Positions 48,801 through 62,900 are shown, counted from the stretch's first letter. The stretch is DNA of 64,000 bases from Chionis minor (GCA_013398295.1 VZSF01001143.1:517476-581475), one strand, 5' to 3'. Translations and numbers: made by a program. Notes: generated by a model not told the origin, from the sequence alone.

Positions 48801-51800
48801 TATTAGATTATTTTAAAATTTCCTTATTTTTTAAAGACGACTATTAACAGTTTGGGATCTAAGCATAAGTGAAAAGGACCATAGCTATACAGGCTACAGA
48901 TTTTTCTGGATAAATATTTTTATATGAAGAGTTTTAGCTAGTTATCATAATTACTTAGAGTAACATGCCAACTTCTCTGCCCGAGTATGATTCGTACTAG
49001 GACAGGGCAATTTGTTGTTACTATAGAGATAATGGCCATCAATCTAGATCCTCAAATGGCTAAATGCCAAGTTGCGCTTCAGACACCCACAAAAATCTTC
49101 TGGAATCACATGACTGTGAATTCTTTTTCTTGTCATCTCTTGGAAATCATGACCTTGAATTGAACGTGTATGCTCCTCTGGGAAATGCATGGGAAAAGTC
49201 AGGACCTCCAGAACAAGATTCACAGGTGTTGTGCTGTGTTTAAGATATGCTGTGTACTATCTGTGATAGAAGTCTGGCATCTTTAAAAAACAGACCAGGA
49301 TAAAAAATTTTTCACCCCCCATGATCAGAGCTGATTCCTGAGACTTGCTGGCTTTCTGGGAACACACCACTGGTGTCTAGGTTTCAGAGAAGTGCCCTGC
49401 TTAGTCACCTCTGTGGCTGTGAAATCAACTAGTTTTCAGATAATATGGTTTGCATTTACCCAAGTCCTGGCACAGGGATCTCGCCTTTGTTGGGATGCTC
49501 ACTTCCAAGGACTCAGGTGTTGCTCCAGAGGAATAATGCTTCAGGGGAAAAAAAGGCAGTGTGTCATTATCAAGGCGATGTAATAATGAGAAAAAAGAAT
49601 GTTATTTGTCACCCATATTGAAGAGAAGAAAACCATTTCGTGTCTATATGAAGTCCCACACTCAGAGCAGAGTGGAGGTGGGTAACAGTGGAAATCAAAA
49701 ACAATGGGAGAGAGCTCTTGTCTAGCTTCTAGAGAAACAGTGATAGTTCCAATTTAACTGCTATAACACAAACTTGAACACACTTCTAATTTACAAAGTA
49801 GTAACTGTGTTCCACTCTGAACAGATGAAAGCCTGGACCTAGTAGGAAAATGCACTGAGGTCCTTACTAATACCTTGAAACTTCAAAGCTTAAATTGGAC
49901 AGAAGAATGAACCAAGAAACAGGTTGACAGTGCTGTTACGGAACTAATAGGAAATTTGGTAGCTTCCCCTCGACTGTTTTCTGTAACCTTTTCTGTAACC
50001 CTGCCCCACAGAAGCCAGCAAAGCTCTTCCCCCAGCAGAGCTGCTGCGTGACTGGGGCCAACTCCAACCTGCTGGGCAGGGACGCTTCCGTTCCGGCCAC
50101 AGCCCCACACCTGTGAGCCCAGCAGGCCGGCTGCGAGACAGGAGGATGGAAGGAGAGTGCCCGGAGGGGTACTTAGGAGTTCTGTGTAAGCAAAATAACA
50201 CTACCTCTTGGAAGCTCCATTTTTTACAGTTCGTTCTTTGTGCACTTTTGCATCACATGAGAACCTGAAGTGATGTTTGGAGTCAGAGCTGAGGGACCAC
50301 ACAGGCAACATGAGGAGAGATCTTCATGTTCAGAGGGCACTCCTTGAGAAAACTCGGCAGTCATTATGTAAATAGCTGTAGTCAGAGTCATTAATAATTG
50401 GTTTTTAGGGAGTTTACAGAGCCATAAGCAATACAGTTGCCCAGAATAACCATAATATAGTACCAACAAATGGTTTCCAACAACCACCTAAATCCGAAAA
50501 AGGGGGGCCTGTGTAACACAAACCACAACAGTGTTCCCAGCTGTTGGAGGGTGAACTGAATTTATTTCACTGCAACAGTGCTGTATTCAGTCTCAATTAA
50601 ATGTGCTCAAAAGATCCATTTTCAAATGTTATTCATACTGTACGACCAATTCTTCATTTGCAAAAGGAGCATCCTGAGCTGAAAAGACCACAAAGTGAGT
50701 AACTCCTGTTGACAGGAAGGTCCCAAGAAAGCAGGCTTCAGCAGAAGGAAACGACATGCCCCATGCTGCTGGGAAGCAGAAAGTCCTTGCCCCGTACCCA
50801 GAGCCACTCACGGCCAGGGCAGGACATTGCCAGCAGTGTGTGACCAAACATCCCGCTCATTGTCCATTTTAATGTCTTTATTCCAATACTCCGTTCAGAA
50901 GAATACTCCAGAGACTCATCTTTGGGCAGCTTACTGCATATAATGTTACTGTAAAGTAACATTATGTTCTGCTTCCTTCTTTCATCCCAGTATTCCTATT
51001 TACCTCCCACTTCTTAGTGGTTATATTCTTCTATTAGCTTCCCAACCCTTGCCATGCATATACCCTAACACATATTTAAATACTGCTTAGATTTTTTTTT
51101 TCTTTTCTATTTGTTGTTGGTTTTGCAATGTTAAATATTTTTTCCTTGGTGATTTGTATCATCACATCCCATTCTGTCACTGTTTAGTCTCTCACTATTA
51201 TGTATCTAGGATTGAGCTAAACTGCTCTGTAAGTGTATTGCTTATTTTCCCCTGCAGCTGTGACCTTTCTGTGTAGGGAGACTGTTTACTCAGATTGTAT
51301 GACCCCTGCATAGATGGGCAGTCTCAGTAAGAGCAATGGGAAACAATAAATGAGTAACAAAGGGGAAAAACATGATAACCTAGAGCAAAAAGTGCATCTC
51401 TTCATGAAGACAGAAGCACACATCCACATAGACATGAAGACCTCTGCTGGCAGCTCTATTTGAGAATCACTGCCATGAGAGTGAGAGTCTAAAAATGTTA
51501 AACTCTTTAATGAATTTTACTTCTATCCATGAAATATCACTTGTGCGTTTGTGGAGGAATATTGTCATGTTGTCATGGCACTCTTTCGTACAATGCATGA
51601 TTGGCTCTTAATGTGCATTTTCTACCAAATATACTACTAGTGTTGTTTGAAAGGTCCAGGCAGTTGTTTTCCACTATTTCCCTTGCAATATGTAGCCTGG
51701 GCACTGCTACCTTTCCTCCCTGACTTGTCCTGCCACAAGCTCCTTCTCAAATTCCATCCCTGGACTCAGAGCTGCATATCTGTCTTATCTTTTGCACATG

Positions 51801-52610
51801 CATACACACTCCTAGCACACCTAAATGAACTGAGTTATTAATCTTTCCTCAAATCAAGCTTTTTTCTTTTTTTTTTTCCTCTGGTCAGAAGTGTCTTTAG
51901 CAAGCTAAGTACATGTTAAACAATGTTTTTGTCTTTCAACTTTATCTGATGAAGGTATAAAACTAATCTTACAGTCAGACCCTGTCTTTGATACTTCCAG
52001 ATCTGTTTGGTTGGCTTTTTTCTACGGCACAAACATAAAATGTATGGTGGGTCAGGTAAGGCTTGTATGACAGTCTGGCTTTGGAACAGAAGGAGAGAAA
52101 CATGCTACTTATTTTTCTTTTAGCCTTGAGCTGATTTTAGAGCCAGACCTCCAGGAAATTAATTAGAAACAACTTAAATCTGACACTTAACACCAGACAG
52201 TTTCTGAGATGGCGAATGCTTTTCTACTCTGAGTCCTGATGATAAATGGTAAACACCATGTTATCCCTAAAGCTGATCACAGGGAAGCACAGGTGGATGG
52301 AACACATACACTCACAAAGATAATAAAAGTACAATCGGTCATGGGAAGACAATTTCTCTAAATTAAATTATACTCTTAGAGCCAATAATAGATACAGTCC
52401 TGTATAATTATTGCCAGTGGTGCACTGTGTTTAGCGTACCATTTTAGCTGGAATTCTTTGAGCTTTGCAAAGGACCATTGTTTCTCTGAGTGGGCATCTG
52501 CCTTTTTCATTCTCTGGCTAGGGAGGTTTGGTTTACCATGAGCTAAAGAGTTCTCCTCTTAAGAGCTGAGAGCAGAATATGTTGAGATTGTTGTTAACTG
52601 CTATCCCTGG
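45866..52610. other. Intergenic, no gene seen
   Basis: Open frames of at most 125 codons, none recognised. It contains a hairpin at 50938-50967 (listed). Nothing else stands out. Confidence 0.65.
50938..50967. repeat. Near-perfect hairpin with tetraloop
   Basis: ATAATGTTACT (50940-50950) and AGTAACATTAT (50955-50965) pair exactly around GTAA. One wobble pair and one further A-T pair extend the stem to about 13 bp. It is not inside a recognised transposon. Confidence 0.8.
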
Positions 52611-52637
52611 TTCATAATTAATTTCATAATTAATTAA
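52611..52637. repeat. 12-bp tandem repeat of homeodomain-type AT cores
   Basis: Two exact copies of TTCATAATTAAT (52611-52622, 52623-52634) followed by TAA, giving three overlapping TAATTA-type cores. A TGACGCAAT (C/EBP-ATF composite type) lies about 45 bases downstream at 52680-52688. A cluster like this can be an enhancer, but no conservation data are available here. Confidence 0.6.
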
Positions 52638-52689
52638 CTGGAACACTTCTATGAGGTTCCTGAAGCCACAGTTGTGCCATGACGCAATC

Positions 52690-53204
52690 ACATTTAATGT
52701 ATAAATACGTGTGGGCTGGATCACTATTTGAATGTGAGACCTGCCAACAACATATGGCTGCTGCAGAAAGTTGTCTTTAGGTGTTAACAGTGATGAAAGC
52801 AGGATAATGGATGACAGAATTTTGCATCTCGCTGTTGATTCGCATGTGCCAGATAGGCCAGATGTGGCAGTTCAGACTCAGCCTGGGGGTACTCCCATTG
52901 GTTACATCAATTTTTTTCTGCAGATTGAGAAACGCAGTCTGCAAAAAATAATGTCTTTTCTACATCTAACTTGTATAATTCTACGTATCTTTGGGGAGAA
53001 CTTTCTCCTGTGTTAGAGGGGCTACAGACAAACCCTACCAAATGATCACAGCACAGACAGTTGCAACCCTTGCATTGATGCTGTGTAATACTTTTGACAT
53101 GAAGAACCGTGCACATCAGCTATCGCCAAAGCATTACAACCTCTTCATGTTGCCATTCAAGAAATCACTAATACAATGGGTGATTTTACATGTTTCAAAC
53201 GCAG
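52690..53204. other. Intergenic, no gene seen
   Basis: Short open frames only (81 codons or fewer); no recognised feature. Confidence 0.6.
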
Positions 53205-53837
53205 TTAAAAGTAAATAGCATAGCTTCTAGAACAGAGGATTATGAAACAAGAGGTGACACCCAAAATGTCATAGTGTATTTTGATGTTATTGAAAAACAG
53301 TATAATCCTACAAATCAATTGGATTGGGGAGGGGGAATAATCTATATTAGGGAGGGACAAAGCTTTTTCAACAGGTATCTTTGTGAAGATCAAATACAGC
53401 TTCAGCGACATGGCACCTGCATGGCTTCTATGCTTTTCCAGAGGAGACTGGCATCTCCTAAATCTGCTGAATTCATCACCCTGCCCATAGAAAAACCCAT
53501 ATGAAGCAATACCCAAAGCAAACTCGAATGAATACATTTCTCGTTTCTCACTCCGCATGCCAGTACCACACTTCTTCCACAGAACTCGGGGCCTTCTCCA
53601 GCTGTTTTGGATAGACAAGATTTCTGCATCTGCCTCCATAGTAACTGCTGACACTTCCGCAATGGGGCTTTGGTTCTTCTTTTCAAAATTACCTTTCAAT
53701 AAGAGTATCTTTTGCATGAATGAGCAAAGTAGAACTAGAAAAAACAGTCCTTCAGCAGCTGAAGAAATCATTTGTAGAAACTGCTGCTTGCAAGTGAGGA
53801 TGACTGATCTGACTAACTCAACAGATTCAATTTGCAT
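53205..53837 (-). CDS. Unrecognised 210-codon open frame, uncertain
   Basis: A single uninterrupted minus-strand frame starting at an ATG with A at -3. The predicted product has a hydrophobic segment at about residues 28-48 (AEGLFFLVLLCSF region), a charged middle (NSWRRPRVLWKKCGTGMRSEKRE) and a second hydrophobic patch near the end. I recognise no family, and no splice signals or promoter are evident. The base composition is ordinary, so the length is longer than most chance frames in this window. The opposite strand is also open over much of the same span (53190-53504 and 53557-53907). It may be a decayed retrocopy or viral-type relic, an exon of an unknown gene, or chance. Confidence 0.2.
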   Translation of the reverse strand: MQIESVELVRSVILTCKQQFLQMISSAAEGLFFLVLLCSFMQKILLLKGNFEKKNQSPIAEVSAVTMEADAEILSIQNSWRRPRVLWKKCGTGMRSEKREMYSFEFALGIASYGFFYGQGDEFSRFRRCQSPLEKHRSHAGAMSLKLYLIFTKIPVEKALSLPNIDYSPSPIQLICRIILFFNNIKIHYDILGVTSCFIILCSRSYAIYF

Positions 53838-56831
53838 TATTAACAGTAAACATAATTACATAGGTATATCAACCATACCTCCAGATAGCGCTGCAATTAC
53901 AGGCTGATTGAACAGACTATGCATCATGAAACTGAACCCCCAATTATTCAATAGAGGATGTGAACATGGTAAGATGCTTGTGCAGTATTAGATTACAGTG
54001 CTGCAGGAAATGACAGAGGGGAGTGATTACATTATAGCCAACAGATTAATGCAGAACCAGTACTTCAGTGAGGAGCAATTAAAACCAACATATCTTCATC
54101 TCAATTCCACTGGCAAGGTGGTGAGCTAGTGACTCCTAGGTTACTAGGAACGTTAAGATTTTTCCACTTGTTTTTCTGGTGTCTCAGACAATGACTGTCC
54201 ATTCTCCTACACTGAAGACAGCTGTCTCGCTTCTCTCTACTTTCTGCTTCCCTTTAATACCCGGGTGCATTCAGTTCGCTTAGCCTATGCATTGTCAGGT
54301 TCAGCCTTTCTTTCCAACCACTTCAGTGGGCTTCGGGACTGTCCCTAAGTGCTTTCTGACTTCAAGTCTCTCCTTGGAACTACTGTCTTTAATGAATCCT
54401 TGGCTGGTGTATCAGCGGTGATGTGCTTTGGCCTCTGGCCTCCCTCTTGCACTGTGATGAGGAGAAGCCCTGTGGAGCAGGCACAATGCCTTTCTTGGGT
54501 TTTGCAAAGCATGAGCACTCGCAGCATGAGATAAGTAATTATAACAACTCTGCCCTTTCATGAGGAAAAACACACAAATCATTAGCAGTTAATAATTCAA
54601 TGAAGTGCACAGACTTGGCAAACGTCTATTACAGTCTAAGGATTTCAGACTCACAGCCTAAGCAGCAGTGAGTATAATCTTTAGAAAGCATTCGTATGTA
54701 TCTTTAGAAATATTACTTTCTATGAAAAGAGGGGAAAAGCCTATTTCACGCTTTCCTCTTTCCATGAAAATTATTTCAGTGTCTCTTCATCAATTGACTG
54801 AGTCCTGCAAAGTGGCTCTGGAACAAACTCTATTTATGTGAATGTTGATGTAATTAATGATGAAGTATTCAGTTTGTTAAAACCATCCTAGACGATAAGT
54901 ACATCAACGGGCTGACTTTGAGGAGCACTGGGTGATGGCATCTTTTCAACATCAGCAACTATTAATTGGCCAGGTGAAGAACTCTCTATTCCATTTAGAT
55001 GGTATCTCTGTATTTCACCACTTCTCTTTTTCTCTTTTCCCCAAATTTAGTAATTTTCTTGTCAGGCAGTCTTTTGTACCAGCTTTCATAAAGCTACCAA
55101 AAGCCCTACAAAATCTAGGCTGGCTAATATGTTAGACCTTACGAGCAAATCAACTGATGATTACATTTACCTGCCACGCAACAAAAAGTCACCATGGCAA
55201 CATCGTTCTTCACTCACTGCTGAAATACCACGGGATCTTTTCTTACAGAAATACAAGCACTAGTAAGCCACACTACCTAGCATTTTGCCAACCACTGTTT
55301 CAAAAATGGGGAGAAAGGCATTTTCTTCTTACCTCTCTTTCAGTTGGGTTTAGGATGCCACTTCGCTCATGCGCTGCTTTTACCTGTCAGAACCCTTTGG
55401 GCCAAGCTTGGCCATCACTTATGGGCATGTATTTGCCACCAGATGAGTGAGGTGAATCTGGTACTGCTTACACGAAGGGAGAAGTAACTTCACAGCAGCT
55501 GTTGGGATGATAAGACTGAGACAGTCTCCTTCACCTACCTGCCTACAAGACTATGAGGTTTAACTTAGGGGAATTATCTGTTGCTTTGAGACTTCCAAAT
55601 GAGATCCTGTGAAGACACAGTATATTACATGCGTAGCTTTTAATACAATGGCTTGCTCTGCGGTGTTCTGAAAGCATGTATTTGTCAGTCTTCAAGGTGT
55701 CAGACTTTGCTGCAGCACTGAAAAATTCCCAAAACTTCAGTTATCAAAATTTTTGAAAGCATCTGTTCACTTCGGATGTTTTGAGTTCTGCTTGTCCAGT
55801 CCCAAACAATTCCTGCTCCAAGAAGTCTGCTTTTCAGCGGTAGTCAGACTTCACAACACCAACACGTTATCAGTGGGAGCTGTAGTGCAGAGGAATAAGT
55901 GAAGATCAAGTGATGCAGACGAGTCAGTAGCTGGAAACTCAGGTGAGCTATCCAAATGAATAGATACTGCGGAAAAATAGGTTTAAACATATCAGTTGTG
56001 GCACTAACCAACCCCCAACACAGCCAGCAGGGAATTAGGATGGGACAGATATTTTACAACCTGCTGGCACACTTCAACTCCTAGAACAGAAAGGGGAAGT
56101 AAAAATTAGGGCATCCTGTTTACACTATAGCTAAGTGCAGTATAATTAATCCAGCTCCTGAGAGTGAACATTTGCTGTACTGCTCTGCTGCCCCCTTAAT
56201 AATTATTAAGCTAAAAAAGAAAAATATATTTATATTTCCTTATGATTCTTGCTTCACCAGATGATAATTTTTCCTTATTTCCTGATCTCCATCTCTCAAA
56301 TATACACATTTAAGTGGAATACCTTCCTCCAACTATAAAAGCGTGTTGGAATGAGCTGTGCCCTTTGCATATAGAAATTGTTTCCTCTACTCCATTCAAT
56401 TTGGAATCATTTGCCCTTCAAATAAGCCTTTGATGTATTATATTTGGTCTTTTTGGCTACAGGACCAAAAACCAGCTTTGCTTAGCTTTATTTAAAGTTG
56501 TTGTTGATCTGGAAAATGAACAAACTAGTCACTTCCTCCCAAAGCTAATTAGGAATATCTGGTTAGACATTTTTCTTTGGAAAGTGTTTGGGTTTGGTTT
56601 TTGGTTTTTTGTTTTTTACAAAAGTAAGACTATAGAAAGGTTGGTTACAATGAATTTCATTACTCAAGAAAAGCTTAGGGAAAAACTTCAACATTGTCAA
56701 CCCATTCTACTTGCCTTTCTAAATAAAAAGGGTTTTCTCGATGTCTTTCTGTTTATAAATTTTATCTTATATTTAAAAAGTGAAAAAAATCAAAATGAAA
56801 TAAATGCTTAAGAATTTTTCTAAATTTTCAC
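53838..56831. other. Intergenic, no gene seen
   Basis: AT-rich, no open frame above 116 codons beyond those discussed, no recognised repeat or RNA gene. Confidence 0.65.
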
Positions 56832-56922
56832 TCTACTTTTCTAATTTATCCTTTCTACTTTTCATTCTACTTTTCTGATTTATTCTTTCTACTTTTCTTT
56901 CTACTTTTCTGATTTATTCTTT
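56832..56922. repeat. 34-bp pyrimidine-rich tandem repeat, ~2.7 copies
   Basis: Units begin TCTACTTTTCT at 56832, 56866 and 56900. The second and third agree over the first 23 bases; the first differs at a few bases. Within each full unit TCTACTTTTC recurs, so the array also has a half-period. The strand is almost pure pyrimidine in places. Confidence 0.9.
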
Positions 56923-59900
56923 ATCATTACTTTTATTGAAAGCAAGAAATAATCTGAAACGTCTTATATTTCAAAAACATAAGTAACTTGGAAAATGGTA
57001 ACTAGGTGCTTAGGCTTCACGACAAGAAATAGATTTCCTCTCACTAATAAAAAGTTGTTTTTTTAAAAGTTATTTAAAACTTCCTAATGAAGAGGAATGT
57101 TTGATTAGCTAGTAAGAAAGAAGACAGTAAATTGAAAAGAATGAGACAGGCTAAAGCGACTATCAGACAATTTTGGTAGCACAAAGACATTTTCTGGATT
57201 ATAAATGCAAAGACTGGCAAATGGGAGTTTTGTGGTGACAAGAGAAATAATTTTCACGGGTTAGAAACCCCCACCCAGAAGTTTTTTGTGTAGGTGTGCC
57301 TGCCTTGCCAGTTTGGGTTAGGAGGGAGCAAAAGTCAATCTGGCAGTTACCGTAATGCACCATGCCGGAACCAGCAGCGGTTCAGGACCAAAACACAACC
57401 TGTAGGTGCAAGGGGCAACCCCAGGCTCTTCAGGAAAAGCCGGCAGATAACGGGGAATGTGGCAGTAGCTGCTGCAGGTTAATACACTGCAGCATGTGTG
57501 TGAGTTACTCTGTCTGCCGACAGCACCTCCGCCCACCCCATGCCGAAGCTCCGTGTTCTGGGAATAGCCCTTCCTGTTTCCACTCACCCCCGCAGCCTTG
57601 CAGCCTTCCAGAGAGCTGCGTATACTGGCCCTGTGGCAGACCGTGGTCCAAAGTGTATGACCATGAAAACCAAAGAAACACGAGCAACACTATTAATATT
57701 TTTGCACAATGTTTAGGCTGCTGGTGAAGTTTAACAGGTAGTCTGGGAAGTTACCCTTTGTGGCCCTCGCCCTCTGTGGAGGGGTAAGATTCATGTGTCC
57801 AATAAGGTATCTCCTTTCCATAAGGATTAAAAAAACTTAATTCTTTGTTCACAGAAAATTCTGCAGTATACTCCAAGCTTAAAAAATAAACCTCTTAAGC
57901 TAGTTATTGCAAAAATTAAGTGCCTAAAACCTTATCAGCTACTTTTAAAGAATGGTCTCAGTAACCTTTCTTACCTGACCTTCTTCTACACAAAACTTTA
58001 GCAATCAAAGCTACAAAGCAAGTCTATATGCAATGCTGTGAAGACATTTAATTTTTAGTATATCTAAATGTTGCTTTAATGTTGCCGCAGTCAAGAAATA
58101 AAATTTTGCAACAGAAAACTAAGCATAAGGGTTTTTAGGAATATAATAAATGCCAACTCAGGTTGTGTGAACAGATGACTTCATATCCAAGAACATGAAG
58201 TTCACCCAGATTATTCCTAGCCATGCAGAGAAAATGTGATTTTCTAATTCTCCAGGAAGTCAGACTGTAGGAACTTCTCTGTTTTAGCATCTCCTTTCCA
58301 ACACGCAGTAGAATCAATCCTCTTCAGCATTTGCTTCAATTTGAGCAGGTAAACAGTCTCACCGGAGTCTTTGATACCACTAGTGGAAACAAACATTAAC
58401 ATTTTAGAGGGATAAGCCCGTAGTCACAGTCTTAATTATCCATTCTATTACAGCACCTGGTGCTAATTCACCACCACAAGGCCGCACTAAAGCTGGGGAT
58501 CCATCTTGGGCCCCTCCACTGAAATGAGGAATCAGCACATTGCCTTTTCTCTTGAGTAACAGCGTGGCGATCGTGTGCAGGGAGACAAAGGCAGGGCAGG
58601 AGCTCTTTGTGCCTTGGGGATGCAGCAGAGTCACGGCAGATCAGAGGAGGCTGAAAGCTGCTCTCATCCACGCTGGAAACAAGGCAGTACAGAATATCCC
58701 AGGGATCAGGAAGGCATAAGGACCACTACTGTTCACAGTTTAGAAACACAACACTGTCAAGGAAGGTCACAGAAGTTATGACTAACGATTCAAGTTGTGA
58801 AACATTGGGTGAATCTTATTTTAGGGAATGCTGTCTTTGTATATACTCAATAATTCAAATCAAATGGGTTGTAGCTAAGAGCCATTGATGTAGTTAGGGC
58901 TGAAGCTAACGGGCTTACGCTCCGTTTTGAAAATGAACTAGTGCAAATGTGCAATACAGACTTCAGGAAAAGAATGGAGATGAAGGTGGCGTTCCTATTT
59001 TTAAAATCATCATCTTTAAGTCTTGGTGATAGGAGAGGAGGAAGGAGGAGGAGGAATCATGCCGCCTAACATAAGGCACTTATGTGTGCAGCTTAGTTTT
59101 AAAAAAGCCATGTCCCTAGTTCCCTGGACAGGCAATGTAAAGTAAAGGATTCTTCCAGGCGATGAGCCTTGTTATGAACTGGGGAGAAACTTCTCTTTGT
59201 TGATTCTGTGGGGAGCCTAGAAGGAGTCAGCACCCTGCTAACAGCTACCGCTCACATAGTTACGTGCCAATTAGTAGGTGGTGGGAATACCTTCCATTGC
59301 TAAAATATTTGAACAACTTGTAAGCAGCACAGAAACTTAATGGTTAATTGGGTACTTAGACACACACACACTAAAAAAACAAACCCATCTTTTCCAAATG
59401 GCCCTTAATAACCTGCAGTTTTATTCATTTATTGAAGGGCGTGTAAGTTCATAACCGACTTAGGCAAAAAGGGAGTCCAAATTGCAACTTTTGAAAATGT
59501 AACCCACTATATGTAGCTACAATAGCAAGATTAATCTTCTTCTTATCTGTAGGTTCCTTTATTTAAATTTATGGAAACAGAAAAACCTCTAGGCGCCTAG
59601 ACATATATTAAGAAAGACAAATTAACATCAACAACACAAGCAATCCTAGTAATTTCCTCTGTGTTCAAAGGGAAAATGAACCTCTTTGCTATGTACTAAT
59701 CCCAACCCCAATATTCCCCCAGCCCTCAGCTGCCCTCTTCTTCCTCAAAAGCCTGGGAACACAGATGGGAGCTTTACAATATGCCTACAAGATCAGCAGT
59801 TAGCTTACTTTAGAAGAAAGAAGAGGGAGTACAAGACAGTAAGGAAAACAAAGCACAAAAAACTCCACCCTCTCTGACCAACTCTTAATATATGAAGAGA

Positions 59901-62900
59901 AGGTTTTTGCCGCCCCCAAGGCTATGTTCATCTTCAGCAAACAAGGACTGTGTGTTCTCTGTTCCCCCTGCTTGCTCACTCTTTTGGTTTTTTTTCTAGT
60001 GAGGGTAACAGAAAAATTAGAGGCACTTGGATCATTAAACGTATTTATTGTTTAAACTTCCTAATTTGACATTATCTGTACTCTGCAACCAAACCAAAAA
60101 TCTGGATGGGGAAAGTTAAGACAAGCAGCCAGGTTACAGAACTGCATTTCTACAGCACTTAGAGTTAGCCAGCATTTCCAACCCCACGAATAGAAAACCA
60201 TTAACCAAATCACCCCAAATCAGAAAGTTGGTTCAAAACCCACAGCGTTTCCCTCCTGTGATTCAGGTTTTCTGACACAGCTGTTCCACAGCATGAATTT
60301 AAGGGAATGAGCTGGGAGACAATCTTGACAACATCCTTTTACTGTTGCTCCCATATATAATTTCCTAGTATTTACAAAGGCTACAAACCCAGATATGCTG
60401 TCACAGACATATCTTGTGAGCTCACAAATGCAAAGCTGAGCTGTTAGATTCACCCTCCACCCCTACCATTTTGGGTCAGCTTGTGAAATAATTGTCCCAC
60501 TTTGGTAAAGGAGAAGCTGCTGCCCAAGCACTCACACACCATTCACAGCGGCACGTGCACACACGTCTCTCAGGTGCACTTCCTCCTTCTTCAGGCTCGA
60601 TCCTAGGTTTCCCGCAGCAGAGTCTCAGGCATCGGATTTTATAAAATAATTAATTTAATTGAAAGGTACAGCAGCAAGGACAGCCCGGGTTGGGTGCCTC
60701 CAAACAGAGGGACACCAAATAAAGAAATCCCTTGGGATTACCCCAGGAATACACCTGCCCTTCCTCACACACCCTTCACGCAGTGTCCACATGTCTTTCA
60801 GTCCAATGGTGATTTTTGGCCTGGGGTCTTCTGACATCTTCTTGGATTCTTATTCTGTGTCCAGACAGGCTCTTATCTTGTTGATTTGCAGTTTCAGCCC
60901 AGGGTTGGAGCCTCCGTATCTCCTGGTTTATGCTCCTTGTGCACCTGCGTTCACTGGCAGAACACAGAGAACTGAAGAGTCCCAGGCTTGGGAAAAACAC
61001 TACCAAAACACGAGTGTGATACGAACATCTTCCCCATACTAAAAGACTAAACACAGGACTGTACTAGCTGCTAGGAGAATTTCTAAGAAAAATAACTCTA
61101 TAGTGGCTTACAGGCTTCAGCAAATCTCGTTACTCATGCTAAGTAAAGCTAAGCAAACAGCAGAAATCAAACCATACTATAATCCTAAGTGATTTCTTCT
61201 CATTAAAACTTACTTTTTATGATAAACAACTAAACATCCCTCAACACACTTCAAATGACTGCAAAGCTACAAGCCACTAAAATCAGGGGTTTATAAGAAA
61301 AAAGTGACAAGAAATCCGAATCGTAATCAGTACTTCCAATTACAGGTATAACTCTAAATAAATATGGGTATGTCTGAATCTGAAGTGAGGTTGAAGAGAG
61401 GAAAAATTGCATATATTTGAGGGAAAGGATGTTCTAGGATCTGTACAGCGTAAGGTTAGAAGAAGTACAGATGCCATACTGTAAGACAGTAAATTCCAGA
61501 AAGTGAATGTTATTAAAGCAAAGAACATCTGGTTTCATTTCATTTCATTTCATGCCAAGTGTCCTTAAAAGTTACAGAACACCTGATACCATGACACAAA
61601 TGCAGCTAATTCATAAAAGAATAAAAATAATAAAGTCAGATTAAATCCACAGTGCAAAACAGTTACCCTTGTGAATAAATGGAACCAAAGTAAATGATCA
61701 AAACCTCACACCTTTCTACACAGCTCAGCCAGTTACAGTAATATTTAATAAATCTAAAAGAAAGATTAAGTGAAAGAAAAAACAACATCAAAGCAAAGAG
61801 CAAAACATACTCCACACCCTCCTGACTGTGTTAAAGTGACGGCCCTTTTCACAAACACGCTGATCTCTTCACTGAAAACAGTGACGGATGTAAATACAAT
61901 CTATATGCTGGTTAAGAGGGTGAAAGCCGAATGTAAGTATTTTTAGGCTATGCCCTCATCTTGATTTTAGCCTTTCTGCTGATAGTGTCCTGTCCTTCCA
62001 CACTGACACAGCCCCGGAATATCTTGTCACAGGGCTTTCCGCTCCACGATGAGAAGGTACCTGCAGATCCCCGGAGTTCACCAGGAGCAGGCAGGCAGCT
62101 CTGTGCTGCGGCAGCCGGCCAGGCAGGGACCAGCCCTGGAGGGCCCCAAACAAGGACCGGGGCTCCACTGCAAGGACACAGCGTGAAACAAACTCCACCC
62201 AAAACAGGCATTTGGTGCCGGATTGAGCACGTGCTTCTGCTCAGTGTGTGCTTTGCCTTTGGGAACGTCAAAAGACGACGGTGGAAGCTTCCACTGTATT
62301 TTCCCAGGAATGTTACAGATTGGTAGAGCTCACTGTAGGTATAAATGTTACATTTGCCTGGAGGGAGGGATTTCCTGAAAACTTTACCAGTGTTCTTACA
62401 GTGCTACCCGTAAGAAAAGCAATTCTTACACGCACAAAGAATTATGCTCTTATATTGACTAGCCAATGCAAGAGATGAAGGGAAGCATCAGGTCTAGGAA
62501 AAAAAACCCCAAACCTGTAACTTTAAATACAGGTCACAAAGAATATTTGCCACTCCTTCTCCTCTGCTTCTACGCTCCCACACAGGTCAGCTCACAGCAA
62601 CAAGTCCTAACAGAAAGGTCAGGGCGTCTCTTGTTTCTTGGCAGTTAAGACCCCTAAAGCTTAGATTTCATTCCTAGACACACAAAACCACCCTCACTTT
62701 CTTTGATTTGTATTTCCATTCTTTGAGAAGTTTTTCTCTACTCCAAGTAACTTTAAAACAAGGTTGCATTCCTTCATTTATTTTGAAAACACAGATGGAA
62801 AAACCTGACAGGAAAACAAACTTTTGCAAGAAGAGCTACCGGCACTTTACACACAGAGCGAACGCCTCTTTATGTTGCGGGAACAGTCAAAACACACGGC

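Noticed and set aside
61533..61552. (TTTCA)4 as an expansion-type repeat
   Set aside because: Four units are a normal short microsatellite with no sign of expansion.
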